A stretch of DNA of 64,000 nucleotides, taken from the NCBI RefSeq assembly GCF_900100605.1, contig NZ_FNCN01000003.1:124001-188000 (forward strand), read 5' to 3'. Below are positions 56,125 through 64,000 of the stretch, one piece after another (within the stretch, counting starts at the first letter, position 1; every line of letters starts with the position of its first letter). Under the pieces are notes generated by a model. That model made no database searches, was not told the origin of the DNA, and worked only from the letters and a program-made list of their open reading frames with translations. Source of the DNA: Sinosporangium album. Its GTDB lineage: Bacteria > Actinomycetota > Actinomycetes > Streptosporangiales > Streptosporangiaceae. A program made the position numbers and the translations under genes.

Positions 56125-57815
56125 GCGGGGTCGCGCTCCTTCTGCGCGTGTCCTACCGCACCGGCCGGCGTCACTATGCGGCGATCGCCCTATGGTCTGT
56201 GCTGGAGTCGGCGCCGGCGTTCATCTCCGGGCACGCCGTGGCGCGTGCGCTGGACGAGGGCTTCACACAGGGCAGACCCCTGACCGGTTTCGCCTACCTC
56301 GGGCTGTTCGCGGTCGCGGCGGGGCTCAGCGCGTTCGCCCTCGGGCGCATCGTGCCGCGACTCGGCGCGATCGCCGAACCCCTCCGCGACGCCCTCGTGC
56401 GCAGGGTCGTCACCGGCACGCTCCACCAGGCCGCCCAAGGCCAGGGGGCCAGACCGGACACGGCGGTCGTCGCCCGGCTGACCCAGCAGGTCGAACTTGT
56501 CCGCGACTCCTTCGCCGGTCTCATCATGGTGGTGCGCGACTTCGCCTTCACCATCGCCGGCGTGGTCGCCGGGCTGGTCACACTTCTTCCCGCGGCCGTC
56601 CCCCTGGTCGCCGTGCCGGTGCTGGTCGCCGTGGCGCTGTTCGTACGGCTGGTGCTCGTCTTGGCCCGCCGCCAGCGGGCACTGGTGCTCGCCGACGAGG
56701 ACGTGGCGTCCGAGATCGGCATGGTCGTCGACTCGGTACGCGACATCGTCGCGGCCGGGGCCGAGAACGGCGCGGCCACGCGGGCAGGACGTGTCGTGGA
56801 CGCCCAGGCCCGCGCCGCCCGGCGCGTCGCCGCGCTGACCTCGGCCGCGACCCTCAGCACCGCGGTGGGCGGCTGGCTGCCGATCGTGCTGCTCTTGTTC
56901 GCCGTCCCCGGGCTCTTCGGCGGCGGGGCCACGGCGGGGGAGGTGCTCGGCGCGATGATCTTCGTTCTGTACGGCGTGCAGCCCGCCCTGCGCGGCCTCG
57001 TCACGGGCCTCGGCGGCACCGGCCTGCGCTTGGCGGTCACGGCCGACCGGCTCCTCGCCACCACCGCGATCCCCCCGGAGCCGCCGCCCCCGCCCGCACC
57101 GGTCCGCCCGCCGCGGCGGGACGACCTGGTGGTCCGCAGGCTGACGTTCGCGTACGGCCCCGCCGCCGAACCCGTCCTGCGCGATCTCGACCTGCGCATC
57201 CCCGAGGGCGACCATCTCGCCGTGGTGGGTCCGAGCGGCATCGGCAAGTCGACCTTGGCGGCGCTTCTCGCGGGGCTGCTCACCCCCGGCGGGGGCGAGA
57301 TCACGCTGGGAGGGAGGCCGCTGGGGGAGTTCGACCCCGACGCTCTGCCCCGCCGCCGGGTGCTGATCCCGCAGGAGGCGTATGTCTTCACCGGCTCTCT
57401 GGCGGACAATCTGCGCTACCTGCGGCCGACGGCGAGCGACCGGCGGATGGAGGAGGCGGCGGAGATCGTCGGCCTTGCCGTACCTCAGGGGCTCGCGGAG
57501 CGTGTCGAACCGGCGCGCCTTTCGGCGGAGCGCCGCCAGCTCATCGCCCTGACCAGGGCCTATCTGTCACCGGCGGGGATCGTCATTCTGGACGAGGCGA
57601 CCTGTCACCTCGGCGCCGCGGCGGAGGCGCGTGCCGAGGCCGCCATGGCGGCCCGTCCGGGCACGTTGATCGTCATCGCCCACCGCATGAGCTCGGCCCT
57701 GCGCGCCCGCCGGACGCTGGTACTGGACGGCATCTCGGCCGAGGTCGGCGGTCACGCCGACCTGCTGCACAGCTCCCCGTTGTATCGCGACCTCTCCGGG
57801 CATTGGAGAGGCTAG
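56121..57815 (+). CDS. Lanthipeptide half-ABC exporter B with intact Walker motifs
   Basis: Half-transporter of 564 aa, partner of the preceding protein and joined to it by a GTGA overlap. The membrane domain occupies about 15-310. The ATPase domain has Walker A GPSGIGKST (370-378), Walker B with DE (491-492) and switch His521. Its own signature is degenerate (LSAER at 467-471) and its D-loop reads CHLG. A heterodimer with protein A would have one complete and one dead ATP site. The substrate is predicted to be the modified peptide. The stop codon lies 2 bases from the convergent regulator gene. Confidence 0.9.
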   Translation: MSGVALLLRVSYRTGRRHYAAIALWSVLESAPAFISGHAVARALDEGFTQGRPLTGFAYLGLFAVAAGLSAFALGRIVPRLGAIAEPLRDALVRRVVTGTLHQAAQGQGARPDTAVVARLTQQVELVRDSFAGLIMVVRDFAFTIAGVVAGLVTLLPAAVPLVAVPVLVAVALFVRLVLVLARRQRALVLADEDVASEIGMVVDSVRDIVAAGAENGAATRAGRVVDAQARAARRVAALTSAATLSTAVGGWLPIVLLLFAVPGLFGGGATAGEVLGAMIFVLYGVQPALRGLVTGLGGTGLRLAVTADRLLATTAIPPEPPPPPAPVRPPRRDDLVVRRLTFAYGPAAEPVLRDLDLRIPEGDHLAVVGPSGIGKSTLAALLAGLLTPGGGEITLGGRPLGEFDPDALPRRRVLIPQEAYVFTGSLADNLRYLRPTASDRRMEEAAEIVGLAVPQGLAERVEPARLSAERRQLIALTRAYLSPAGIVILDEATCHLGAAAEARAEAAMAARPGTLIVIAHRMSSALRARRTLVLDGISAEVGGHADLLHSSPLYRDLSGHWRG

Positions 57816-57817
57816 CC

Positions 57818-58423
57818 TCAGATCCATCCCGAATCGGAGGCGATGCGTACTGCGTCGACACGGTTGCGCGCTCCCGTTTTGCACATGATGCGGGATAAGT
57901 GATTGCGCACCGTGCCGACCGATAAGAACAGCTGCTCGGCGATCTCGCACGAGCCGGCGCCCTGCGCGGCGATGCGGAGCACGTCCACCTCGCGCCGGGT
58001 CAACGGGTTATCGGCCGACTCGAGCGCCGCCACCGCGAGGTCCGAGTCGACGGCGCGGCGGCCCGCGGCGACCCTGCGCACCCCGTCGGCGAGCTCCTCG
58101 GGATCGATGTCGAGGCTCATGAAGCCGAGCACGGGCGTGGTGAGGGCCCGGCGGACCTGGCCGGGACTGGGCTGGGCGGACAGCACGAGCACACGGCAGC
58201 TCGGGATCTTCTCCTGCAGGCGGACGGCGGCGGTGAGGCCATCTGTGCCGGGGAGGTTCAGGCCGATCACGGCGGCGTCCGGTTCGTGGGTGAGTGCGGC
58301 CGGCACGATGTCCTCCGCGCTGGCGACGTCGGCCACCACGTCGAGATCCGGCTCGCATTCCAGGGAACAGACGAGACCTCGTCTCATCAGGGGCAGATGT
58401 TCGGCAACCAGAACCCGGATCAA
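57818..58423 (-). CDS. RamR/AmfR-like LuxR-type response regulator with degenerate receiver
   Basis: Protein of 201 aa. A TTG at 58423 is the best start. AAGAGGAG lies 7 bases upstream, and it yields MIRVLVAEHLPLMRRG, the length and opening of RamR; an ATG 21 bases upstream is weaker. The receiver (1-120) has lost its acidic pair (EH at 8-9), its phosphoacceptor (Gly54 where Asp is expected in PDAAVIGLNLPGTDG) and the conserved Lys (GFMSLD). The C-terminal LuxR HTH is intact: NPLTRREVDVLRIAAQGAGSCEIAEQLFLSVGTVRNHLSRIM, core LFLSVGTVRNHLSRI. It is convergent with the exporter genes and presumably controls this cluster without phosphorylation. Confidence 0.88.
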   Translation of the reverse strand: MIRVLVAEHLPLMRRGLVCSLECEPDLDVVADVASAEDIVPAALTHEPDAAVIGLNLPGTDGLTAAVRLQEKIPSCRVLVLSAQPSPGQVRRALTTPVLGFMSLDIDPEELADGVRRVAAGRRAVDSDLAVAALESADNPLTRREVDVLRIAAQGAGSCEIAEQLFLSVGTVRNHLSRIMCKTGARNRVDAVRIASDSGWI

Positions 58424-58625
58424 GCTCGCTCCTCTTGCGATCATGCGTCGCAGGGTGATCGAACGACTGCTGACTGTCAACGGAGTGTCTCTTTTTAATA
58501 AAGCCTAGGCAAGTCGGTTGTTCATTTGGAGACCTGGAGGTGATCGGACCACGGCACCCAACGGTTAGCCTTGAGGCGGGCACAGTGCCTCCCGATCACG
58601 TTTTACCCGCCGGGGGTATACATAG

Positions 58626-59924
58626 ATGAGCTGGCTCTTCGTCGCAGGGATCGTCCTCTTCCTCATCGGGCTGATGGCGTCCATCGCGCTCCACGAGGTC
58701 GGCCACCTGGTCCCGGCCAAGATCTTCGGCGTCAGGGTGACGCAATACATGGTGGGTTTCGGCCCCACGATGTGGTCGCGCCGCAAGGGCGAGACGGAAT
58801 ACGGGATCAAATGGATCCCCTTCGGCGGCTACATCCGGATGATCGGAATGCTTCCGCCGCGCCCGAGCGACGACCCCGCCAAACTGCGCAACGTCTCCAC
58901 CGGCCCCTGGCAGGGCATGATCGACACGGCGCGCGAGGTCTCGCTGGAGGAGATCCGGCCCGGTGACGAGAACCGCGTCTTCTACCGCAAACCCTGGTGG
59001 CAGAAGGTCATCATCATGTTCTCCGGGCCGGCGATGAACTTCGTCCTGGCCTTCATCCTCTTCGCGGTCGTGCTCATGGGGTTCGGCGTTGAGGTGACCA
59101 AGACCGTCATCGGTGAGGTCAACCAGTGCGTGGTCCCCGCCAACGCCCAGGCGCGCGAGTGCACTCCGGCCGACCAGCGCACCCCGGCCGCCATCGCCGG
59201 GCTCAAGGCGGGCGACCGCATCGTCGCCTTCCAGAACAAGCCCGTCACGAAGTGGGAGGACGCCCAGCGCGCGATCCGCGCCCACGGCGCGGGCCCCGCG
59301 GTCGTGCGCATCGAGCGGGACGGCCGCCAGATGGACGTCGACATCACGCTGATCGCCCAGCAGGTCCGCTCGCTCGACGACCCCAACAAGATCGAGACGG
59401 CGGGCTTCCTCGGGCTCAAGCCCGAGATCGCCGTCGAACGGCAGGGCATCGGGGCCGTGGCCGTGCACATGTGGGACCTCACCTCCCGGACCGCCGAGTC
59501 GATCGTGCGCCTACCCGAGAAGATGGTGGGGGTGTGGGAGGCCGCCTTCTCCGGCGAGGAGCGCGACCGCAACGGCCCCATCGGCATCCTCGGCGCGGGC
59601 CGCATCGGCGGTGAGATCGCCTCGGCGCCGGCGCCCGTGGAGTCCAAGCTCTCGGCCTTCGTCACGCTGCTCGCGGGGTTCAACCTGGCCATCGGGCTGT
59701 TCAACCTGATCCCGCTGCTCCCCCTCGACGGCGGGCACATCGCGGGCGGCCTCTGGGAGGGGCTCAAGCGCGCCTACGCGCGTGTCCTGCGTCGGCCCGC
59801 CCCCGGCTACGTGGACATCGCCAAGGCGCTCCCGCTGACCTACGCGATGGCCTTCGTCATGATCGTGATGGCCGGTCTGCTGATGTACGCCGACCTGGTC
59901 AATCCTGTCAGGCTGTTCGGCTGA
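58626..59924 (+). CDS. M50 family site-2 metalloprotease (RseP/Rip-like)
   Basis: Intramembrane zinc protease of 432 aa that would cleave membrane-bound anti-sigma factors. HEVGH at residues 23-27 is in the first helix. The third zinc ligand is in NLIPLLPLDGGHIAGG near 360. A PDZ domain (about 185-255; TPAAIAGLKAGDRIVAFQNKPVTKWED) lies between, followed by membrane helices. The ATG has a GGGGG site 9 bases upstream. In many actinomycetes its gene lies between dxr and ispG; neither is present here, so the gene has moved or this is a paralogue. Confidence 0.93.
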   Translation: MSWLFVAGIVLFLIGLMASIALHEVGHLVPAKIFGVRVTQYMVGFGPTMWSRRKGETEYGIKWIPFGGYIRMIGMLPPRPSDDPAKLRNVSTGPWQGMIDTAREVSLEEIRPGDENRVFYRKPWWQKVIIMFSGPAMNFVLAFILFAVVLMGFGVEVTKTVIGEVNQCVVPANAQARECTPADQRTPAAIAGLKAGDRIVAFQNKPVTKWEDAQRAIRAHGAGPAVVRIERDGRQMDVDITLIAQQVRSLDDPNKIETAGFLGLKPEIAVERQGIGAVAVHMWDLTSRTAESIVRLPEKMVGVWEAAFSGEERDRNGPIGILGAGRIGGEIASAPAPVESKLSAFVTLLAGFNLAIGLFNLIPLLPLDGGHIAGGLWEGLKRAYARVLRRPAPGYVDIAKALPLTYAMAFVMIVMAGLLMYADLVNPVRLFG

Positions 59925-59956
59925 GCGCGGGGTGGCGGAGCCGTACGCTGACGGTT

Positions 59957-60481
59957 GTGGAGACTACGGCGGGGGCGGTCATCGACGCCGCCCTGTTCCG
60001 CCTGCGCAGGATGTGGGCGCGGCCGCTGCGTCCGCGCAGGATCGGGGACGCGGGGCGCCCGGTCCAGATGTCCAACCTCATGGTGGTGGGCGCCGTCCGG
60101 CAACTCGGCCATGAGCTGCCGGAGGTGACCGTCGGCGCGGTGGCCGAATACATGGACGTCGACCCCTCGACCGCGAGCCGGCTCGTCAACGACGCGGTCG
60201 GCGCCGGGTTCGTGGACCGGGAGGAGTCGCAGGTCGACGCGCGGCGCGCCCGGCTCGTGCCGAGCGCCGTCGGGCGGCGGGTGCTCGACGCCGTCTCGCG
60301 CTACCGGCGGCAGCATGTCGACGGGTTGCTCGCCGACTGGTCGGAGGAGGACAGGGAGCGGTTCGCGACGCTGCTGGCGAGGTTCGCGGAGACGTCCGCC
60401 GCGCGGCCCCCCGACCTCGACCGCCTCGATGCGGTGATCACCGAGGCGCTGTCCGGTGAGGGGGACCGCGCGAGCGAATAA
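59957..60481 (+). CDS. MarR-family transcriptional regulator
   Basis: Winged-HTH protein of 174 aa. The DNA-binding region reads LPEVTVGAVAEYMDVDPSTASRLVNDAVGAGFVDREESQVDARRARLVPS, core VDPSTASRLVNDAV. The wing R-E-E-S-Q-V-D-A-R-R motif is typical. A basic N-terminal helix (FRLRRMWARPLRPRR) precedes it. TACGCT at 59944-59949, 7 bases before the GTG, suggests a leaderless transcript. The target and ligand are unknown. It has no divergent partner. Confidence 0.85.
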   Translation: METTAGAVIDAALFRLRRMWARPLRPRRIGDAGRPVQMSNLMVVGAVRQLGHELPEVTVGAVAEYMDVDPSTASRLVNDAVGAGFVDREESQVDARRARLVPSAVGRRVLDAVSRYRRQHVDGLLADWSEEDRERFATLLARFAETSAARPPDLDRLDAVITEALSGEGDRASE

Positions 60482-60622
60482 TGCGGTCGCGCCGTGCTTT
60501 GGGGTGAATTGGCCAATATGTGGCGCTATTCCGAATCGTGTTGGGGAATGTCCACTTTTGCGGGAATTGCGTAGAAGATTGTGAATTCGCCTTATGGAAG
60601 GCCGCACTTCAGGGGGAGCATT

Positions 60623-61141
60623 GTGAGCCAGTCACTGCAGGATGGAGTCCTCGCTCAATTCGGTGAGCGCGGACTCCGGCAGATCGCCGTGCTGCCCGGC
60701 GCCGACGCCCCGTCGGCGACCGAAGCGGTCACGGCGTCCCTCGGCACGCTCGTGGGAGGCGTGGGGGACATGGCCCACAACACCGCCGACCCCGAAGGCG
60801 CGAGCGCGCCGCGGCGCGTCCTCACCGGCCGCCTCGACCGCGCCCTCGGCGGGCGTGGCACCGTGGCGGCGGCGCAGAAGATCCCGCAGGCCCACGGGTC
60901 GAGGTCCGGAGACATGCCGAGGGTGCCGATGGCGCCGGCTCCCCTGGTCATGTCGACGCTCGTCCGCCGCGCCGCGGAGCGTGACACCGACGCCGGGACG
61001 ATCGCCCGAGATCTCGGGCGGCAGCCGCCCGTCGCCGGTGCCGCACCTCGCCGAAGAGCCGGTGAGGGCGCCCTCCGGGGCCCTTCGCCCGAGGCCGAAC
61101 GGCCGCCCGACGCGGTGAGCGCGTCCACCCCGGCCCGGTGA
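60623..61141 (+). CDS. DUF937 family protein
   Basis: Protein of 172 aa. The GTG at 60623 follows AGGGGGAG. The N-terminal part SQSLQDGVLAQFGERGLRQIAVLPGADAP resembles DUF937/YidB-like repeats, which have pairs of helices with GL(x)QLA and a poly-Ala/Gly turn (VTASLGTLVGGVGDMAH). A second half (DRALGGRGTVAAAQ; PAPLVMSTLVRRAAE) follows the same pattern. The C-terminal 40 residues are disordered and Pro/Arg-rich. The sequence is diverged and function is unknown; a decayed gene is possible. Confidence 0.65.
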   Translation: MSQSLQDGVLAQFGERGLRQIAVLPGADAPSATEAVTASLGTLVGGVGDMAHNTADPEGASAPRRVLTGRLDRALGGRGTVAAAQKIPQAHGSRSGDMPRVPMAPAPLVMSTLVRRAAERDTDAGTIARDLGRQPPVAGAAPRRRAGEGALRGPSPEAERPPDAVSASTPAR

Positions 61142-61346
61142 AGCCACCGGCAGGCGTCTCCCGGTGCGGTTCCCCGCCGGTAGGAGGCGCCTGACCGGTC
61201 GCCCTGGGTCTCGTGGTCCCCAGGCAGGCGGGAGTAAGCCGGACGCCGTGTACGGCGAGCGCCGGCTGGGTGGGACCCGGGCGCCCGAGGGCAGCGGTCG
61301 CCGACTGTGAGAGTCGCCGGCGGCCACGTGCCCGTTAGGCTGAGGC

Positions 61347-61946
61347 GTGCCCGAGATTGTTCTTGCTTCAGCCTCTCCCGCCCGCCTGGCCTTGCTGCGC
61401 AGCGCGGGCCTCGACCCCAAAGTGATCGTCAGCGGCGTCGATGAGGACGCGGTCAGCGCGCCCACGCCGAACGACCTGTGCCTGGCCCTCGCACGCGCCA
61501 AGGCGCGGGCCGTCGCCCGCGACATCGCCGCCGGGCTGGTGATCGGATGCGACTCCGTGCTCGCCCTGGACGGCAGGCCGTACGGCAAGCCCGCCTCGGC
61601 CGAGGAGGCCGTGGCCCGCTGGCGGGCGATGCGGGGGAAGACCGGCCACCTGCTGACCGGGCACTGCGTCATCGAGGCGGCCACCGGGCGGGAGGAGGCC
61701 GCCGTGGGGTCGACGGCGGTCAGGTTCGGCGAACCGACGGATGCTGATATCTCGGCCTACGTCGCGAGTGGAGAGCCTCTGCGGGTCGCCGGTGCCTTCA
61801 CCCTCGACGGGCTGGGCGGATGGTTCGTCGAAGGCATCGACGGCGACCACGGCAATGTGCTCGGGATCTCGCTTCCTCTGCTGCGCCGGCTCTTCGGCGC
61901 CCTCGGATACACCGTGCCGACGCTGTGGCACGCGGAGACCGTTTGA
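61347..61946 (+). CDS. maf: Maf-like nucleoside triphosphate pyrophosphatase
   Basis: Maf family protein (199 aa), which hydrolyses non-canonical or dTTP/UTP-type nucleotides to the monophosphate. It has [18 protein letters not shown] (P-loop-like S/R motif with SPAR), [28 protein letters not shown] with the catalytic Asp, and the C-terminal [27 protein letters not shown] at 61336-61341 lies 5 bases from the GTG. The next gene starts shortly after the stop. The substrate preference cannot be predicted. Confidence 0.92.
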   Translation: MPEIVLASASPARLALLRSAGLDPKVIVSGVDEDAVSAPTPNDLCLALARAKARAVARDIAAGLVIGCDSVLALDGRPYGKPASAEEAVARWRAMRGKTGHLLTGHCVIEAATGREEAAVGSTAVRFGEPTDADISAYVASGEPLRVAGAFTLDGLGGWFVEGIDGDHGNVLGISLPLLRRLFGALGYTVPTLWHAETV

Positions 61947-61963
61947 GCATTAGCCTTCCGGAC

Positions 61964-62773
61964 ATGGGTCATCTGCGCGCGTTCATCGGCGGCATCGGAT
62001 ATTTCTTTCAGGGCGTCGGATGGGTCGCCCGCCACCCGAGGTGGTGGCTGTTCGGGCTCATCCCCGCCCTCGTCGCATCGGTCTTCTACGTGTTCGCGCT
62101 GATCTACCTGGTCACCAGGTCCGTCGACATCGCCGCCTTCCTGACGCCCTTCGCCGACGGCTGGAGTGAGGGCGTCCGAAGCGGCACGAGGGCCGTCCTG
62201 GCCGTCGTCGTGGTCGTGGCGGGTCTCGGCCTGGCCATGGTGACCTTCGTGACCGTGACCCTGGTGATAGGCGAGCCCTTCTACGAGAAGCTGTCGGAGA
62301 AGGTGGACGAGTCCTTCGGCGCGGTTGCCGAGAGCGACGACACCCCATGGTGGCGGGCCCTTCCCCGGTCGATCGCCGACGGTTTGATCACGCTTGGCTA
62401 CGTGTTGATGTTCACGGTTCCGCTGTTCTTCATGGGGTTCATCCCCATAGTCGGGCAGACCGTGATCCCCGTGCTCGCGGCGCTGGTCAGCGGATACTTC
62501 CTCACCGTGGAGCTCACGACCGTGTCGCTGGAGCGCCGGGGAATGGTGAGGAAGGAGCGCTTCCGCGTGCTGAAGTCCAGCAGAAGCTCGGCGCTCGGCT
62601 TTGGAGTCGCGGCCTTTGTGGCCTTCATCGTCCCGATCGTCTCCGTAGTCGCCATGCCCGCGGCGGTCGCGGGGGCGGCCGTCATGGTGCGCACCCGGAT
62701 GCTGCCCGCCCATCGGGCCGCCCCCGAGTCGTCCACAGATTACTCGCTGTCCACAGAACGTCGCTCGGTGTAA
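61964..62773 (+). CDS. EI24/CysZ-like membrane protein
   Basis: Integral membrane protein of 269 aa with about four long helices: WWLFGLIPALVASVFYVFAL, VLAVVVVVAGLGLAMVTFVT, LGYVLMFTVPLFFMGFI and GFGVAAFVAFIVPIVSVVAM. The motif GEPFYEKLSEKVDESFG is the EI24 family's amphipathic insert. CysZ relatives import sulfate, but many EI24 proteins are uncharacterised. TAGCCT, 7 bases upstream of ATG 61964, supports this leaderless start. Two GTCCACAG sequences near the 3' end resemble DnaA boxes. Confidence 0.85.
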   Translation: MGHLRAFIGGIGYFFQGVGWVARHPRWWLFGLIPALVASVFYVFALIYLVTRSVDIAAFLTPFADGWSEGVRSGTRAVLAVVVVVAGLGLAMVTFVTVTLVIGEPFYEKLSEKVDESFGAVAESDDTPWWRALPRSIADGLITLGYVLMFTVPLFFMGFIPIVGQTVIPVLAALVSGYFLTVELTTVSLERRGMVRKERFRVLKSSRSSALGFGVAAFVAFIVPIVSVVAMPAAVAGAAVMVRTRMLPAHRAAPESSTDYSLSTERRSV

Positions 62774-62808
62774 CGGAGGCCGTGGTGGGGGCGGCATGCT
62801 TGCCGACC

Positions 62809-63921
62809 ATGACGACCACCACGGCGGCTCCCAGGCTGCTCCTCTCCTCACCCACCGACGTCCTCGTCGCCGTCCCCTACCTCGTGGGGTTCCACCCCGC
62901 CGAGAGCCTCGTCGTGATCGGGCTCACCGGCACGCCGCCCCAGACGCACCTGTGCCTCACCACACGCTGGGACCTGCCACTGCCTCCCGACGGGCTCGGC
63001 GCCCTCCTGCCGCTCCTGGAGCGGGAGGGGATCAGTCAGGTCATCGTGGTCGGTTACGGACCCGGCGCACTGGTCACCCCGGCCGTCGACGCCATGCGCG
63101 AGCTCGCCCGCACCGCGGGCATCGCCGTGTGCGATGCCCTGCGCACCGAAGGGCGTCGCTACTGGTCCTATATCTGCGAGACGGCCGAGTGCTGTCCCGT
63201 CGACGGCACCCCGTTCGACCCCACGGTGAGCTCGGTCGCCGCCCACGCAACCGTCGGCGGGCTCGTGGCGCTGCCCGACCGGGCGACGCTGGAGCGGTCG
63301 ATCACCGGCGAGATCGACCCGGTCGCCCGCGCCGCCATGCGCGAGACCACCGCGTCGATCACGGCGGAGCTGCGCGGCCGCCTGGCCACCCACCCTCGGC
63401 CCGACGAGTTCGCGGCCGAGTTCGTGGCGGTCGGCCTCGCCAGGGTGCGGTCCGCGATCGGGTCCGCGGGCTCCGGCACCCCACTCGACGACGAGGAGGC
63501 CGCACGGCTCGGCCTCGACCTCGCGGTGATCCGCCTCCGAGACGAGGCATGGACCTTGATAGACGACGACACCGAGCAGGCGCACCTCACGCTGTGGAAA
63601 GACCTCACCCGCAGGCTTGAGCCCGCATTCGTGCCGCCGGCCGCCTCACTGCTCGCCATGACCGCCTGGCGCAGAGGCGACTGTGCCATGGCGGGCATCG
63701 CGCTGGAGCACGCCCTGAGGATCGACCCTGACTACTCGATGGCCAACCTGCTCATGCACGCGCTCTGCCAGATGCTGCCGCCCACGGTCCTCCGCGACCG
63801 CATGCCGCGGCCCGAAGACCTCGACAAGGAGATGGGCGCTCCGCGGTTCTCGTGGTTGCTCCCGGTGGTCGAGCTGACCGATCCGGCCAGGCTCGCCTTC
63901 CGGCCCGGGGGAGAAACGTGA
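62809..63921 (+). CDS. DUF4192 family protein
   Basis: Cytoplasmic protein of 370 aa widespread in actinobacteria. It begins with LLLSSPTDVLVAVPYLVGFHPAESLVVIGL, core DVLVAVPYLVGFHPAESLVV, the DUF4192 hallmark. The first half also contains GISQVIVVGYGPGA and CCPVDGTPFD. The second half has helical repeats (ASLLAMTAWRRGDCAMAGIALEHAL), TPR-like. Function is unknown. The ATG at 62809 gives the conserved MTTTTAAP start; the frame is open upstream but overlaps the previous gene. Confidence 0.88.
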   Translation: MTTTTAAPRLLLSSPTDVLVAVPYLVGFHPAESLVVIGLTGTPPQTHLCLTTRWDLPLPPDGLGALLPLLEREGISQVIVVGYGPGALVTPAVDAMRELARTAGIAVCDALRTEGRRYWSYICETAECCPVDGTPFDPTVSSVAAHATVGGLVALPDRATLERSITGEIDPVARAAMRETTASITAELRGRLATHPRPDEFAAEFVAVGLARVRSAIGSAGSGTPLDDEEAARLGLDLAVIRLRDEAWTLIDDDTEQAHLTLWKDLTRRLEPAFVPPAASLLAMTAWRRGDCAMAGIALEHALRIDPDYSMANLLMHALCQMLPPTVLRDRMPRPEDLDKEMGAPRFSWLLPVVELTDPARLAFRPGGET

Positions 63922-64000
63922 TGGCCGGGCCTCATCCTTGCGGGCATGGGAGCCGTGCGTCCCGGTGGGCCGTCGGCGCCGCGTGCGCCGCATGCCACTT
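63921..64000 (+). CDS. Possible small Cys/His protein, 3' partial
   Basis: A frame opens at ATG 63921 inside the stop of the previous gene (TGATG) and runs off the window. It reads MAGPHPCGHGSRASRWAVGA with CAACH following. The spaced Cys/His residues resemble small zinc-binding proteins. Too little is visible for a firm call. Confidence 0.4.
   Translation, partial: MAGPHPCGHGSRASRWAVGAACAACH

Noticed and set aside
61142-61346. A search for a hidden gene or riboswitch before maf
   Set aside because: No coding frame, conserved RNA pattern or strong hairpin was found in these 205 bases.

Overview
This window is a high-GC chromosomal segment from a filamentous actinobacterium. It most resembles the Streptosporangiales (Nonomuraea, Streptosporangium, Microbispora and relatives). 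The reasons are GTG and TTG starts, many apparently leaderless genes, mycothiol-type enzymes, a ram/amf-type class III lanthipeptide locus, and a gene order (ssb paralogue, ettA, thioesterase, glbO, pepN, Rv2466c-like, rpiB) that recalls the Mycobacterium tuberculosis Rv2465c-Rv2478c neighbourhood. Genus and species cannot be read from the sequence. Function calls come from recognised motifs, not database searches.

1-15 kb: assimilation and tetrapyrrole block. A translationally coupled sulfonate operon (ssuC-ssuB-ssuA-like-ssuD) is cut by the left edge. It is followed by lactate oxidation genes lutABC, a CbiX-type chelatase, cobT and siroheme synthase cysG. SsuD releases sulfite, whose reduction needs siroheme, so these genes fit one sulfur theme. 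Two dynamin-like/YfjP-type GTPases follow cysG with 4-base overlaps, then an SSB paralogue.

16-34 kb: housekeeping and regulatory genes. These are a membrane diguanylate cyclase, ettA, a thioesterase, a small secreted protein, truncated haemoglobin glbO, an MscS channel, a divergent orphan/regulator/GNAT module, an EamA transporter with a long tail, a TIGR03086 protein, purU, an S9 prolyl oligopeptidase, an HNH nuclease, a GNAT protein and an FmdB zinc ribbon. Two repeat-rich gaps (15.2-16.0 and 21.9-22.9 kb) hold no convincing gene.

34-51 kb: a probable scar with a headless flavin monooxygenase and an HTH-less WYL protein, then ilvD, a NERD protein, an orphan gene, a secreted DNRLRE protein, pepN, an Rv2466c-like thioredoxin-fold protein, an aldehyde dehydrogenase, two small membrane proteins, peptide deformylase, rpiB, an Eis-like acetyltransferase and a SpoIIE-type phosphatase.

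51-58.5 kb: the highlight, a compact class III lanthipeptide cluster. It has lanKC, a 36-residue precursor with two labionin-type Ser/Ser/Cys motifs, an intercistronic hairpin, two half-ABC exporters with complementary degenerate sites, and a convergent RamR-like regulator whose receiver domain has lost its phosphorylation residues. It looks like a SapB/AmfS-type morphogen or labyrinthopeptin-like locus with a distinct core.

58.5-64 kb: a site-2 protease, a MarR regulator, a DUF937 protein, maf, an EI24/CysZ-like membrane protein, a DUF4192 protein and the start of a possible small Cys/His protein cut by the right edge.
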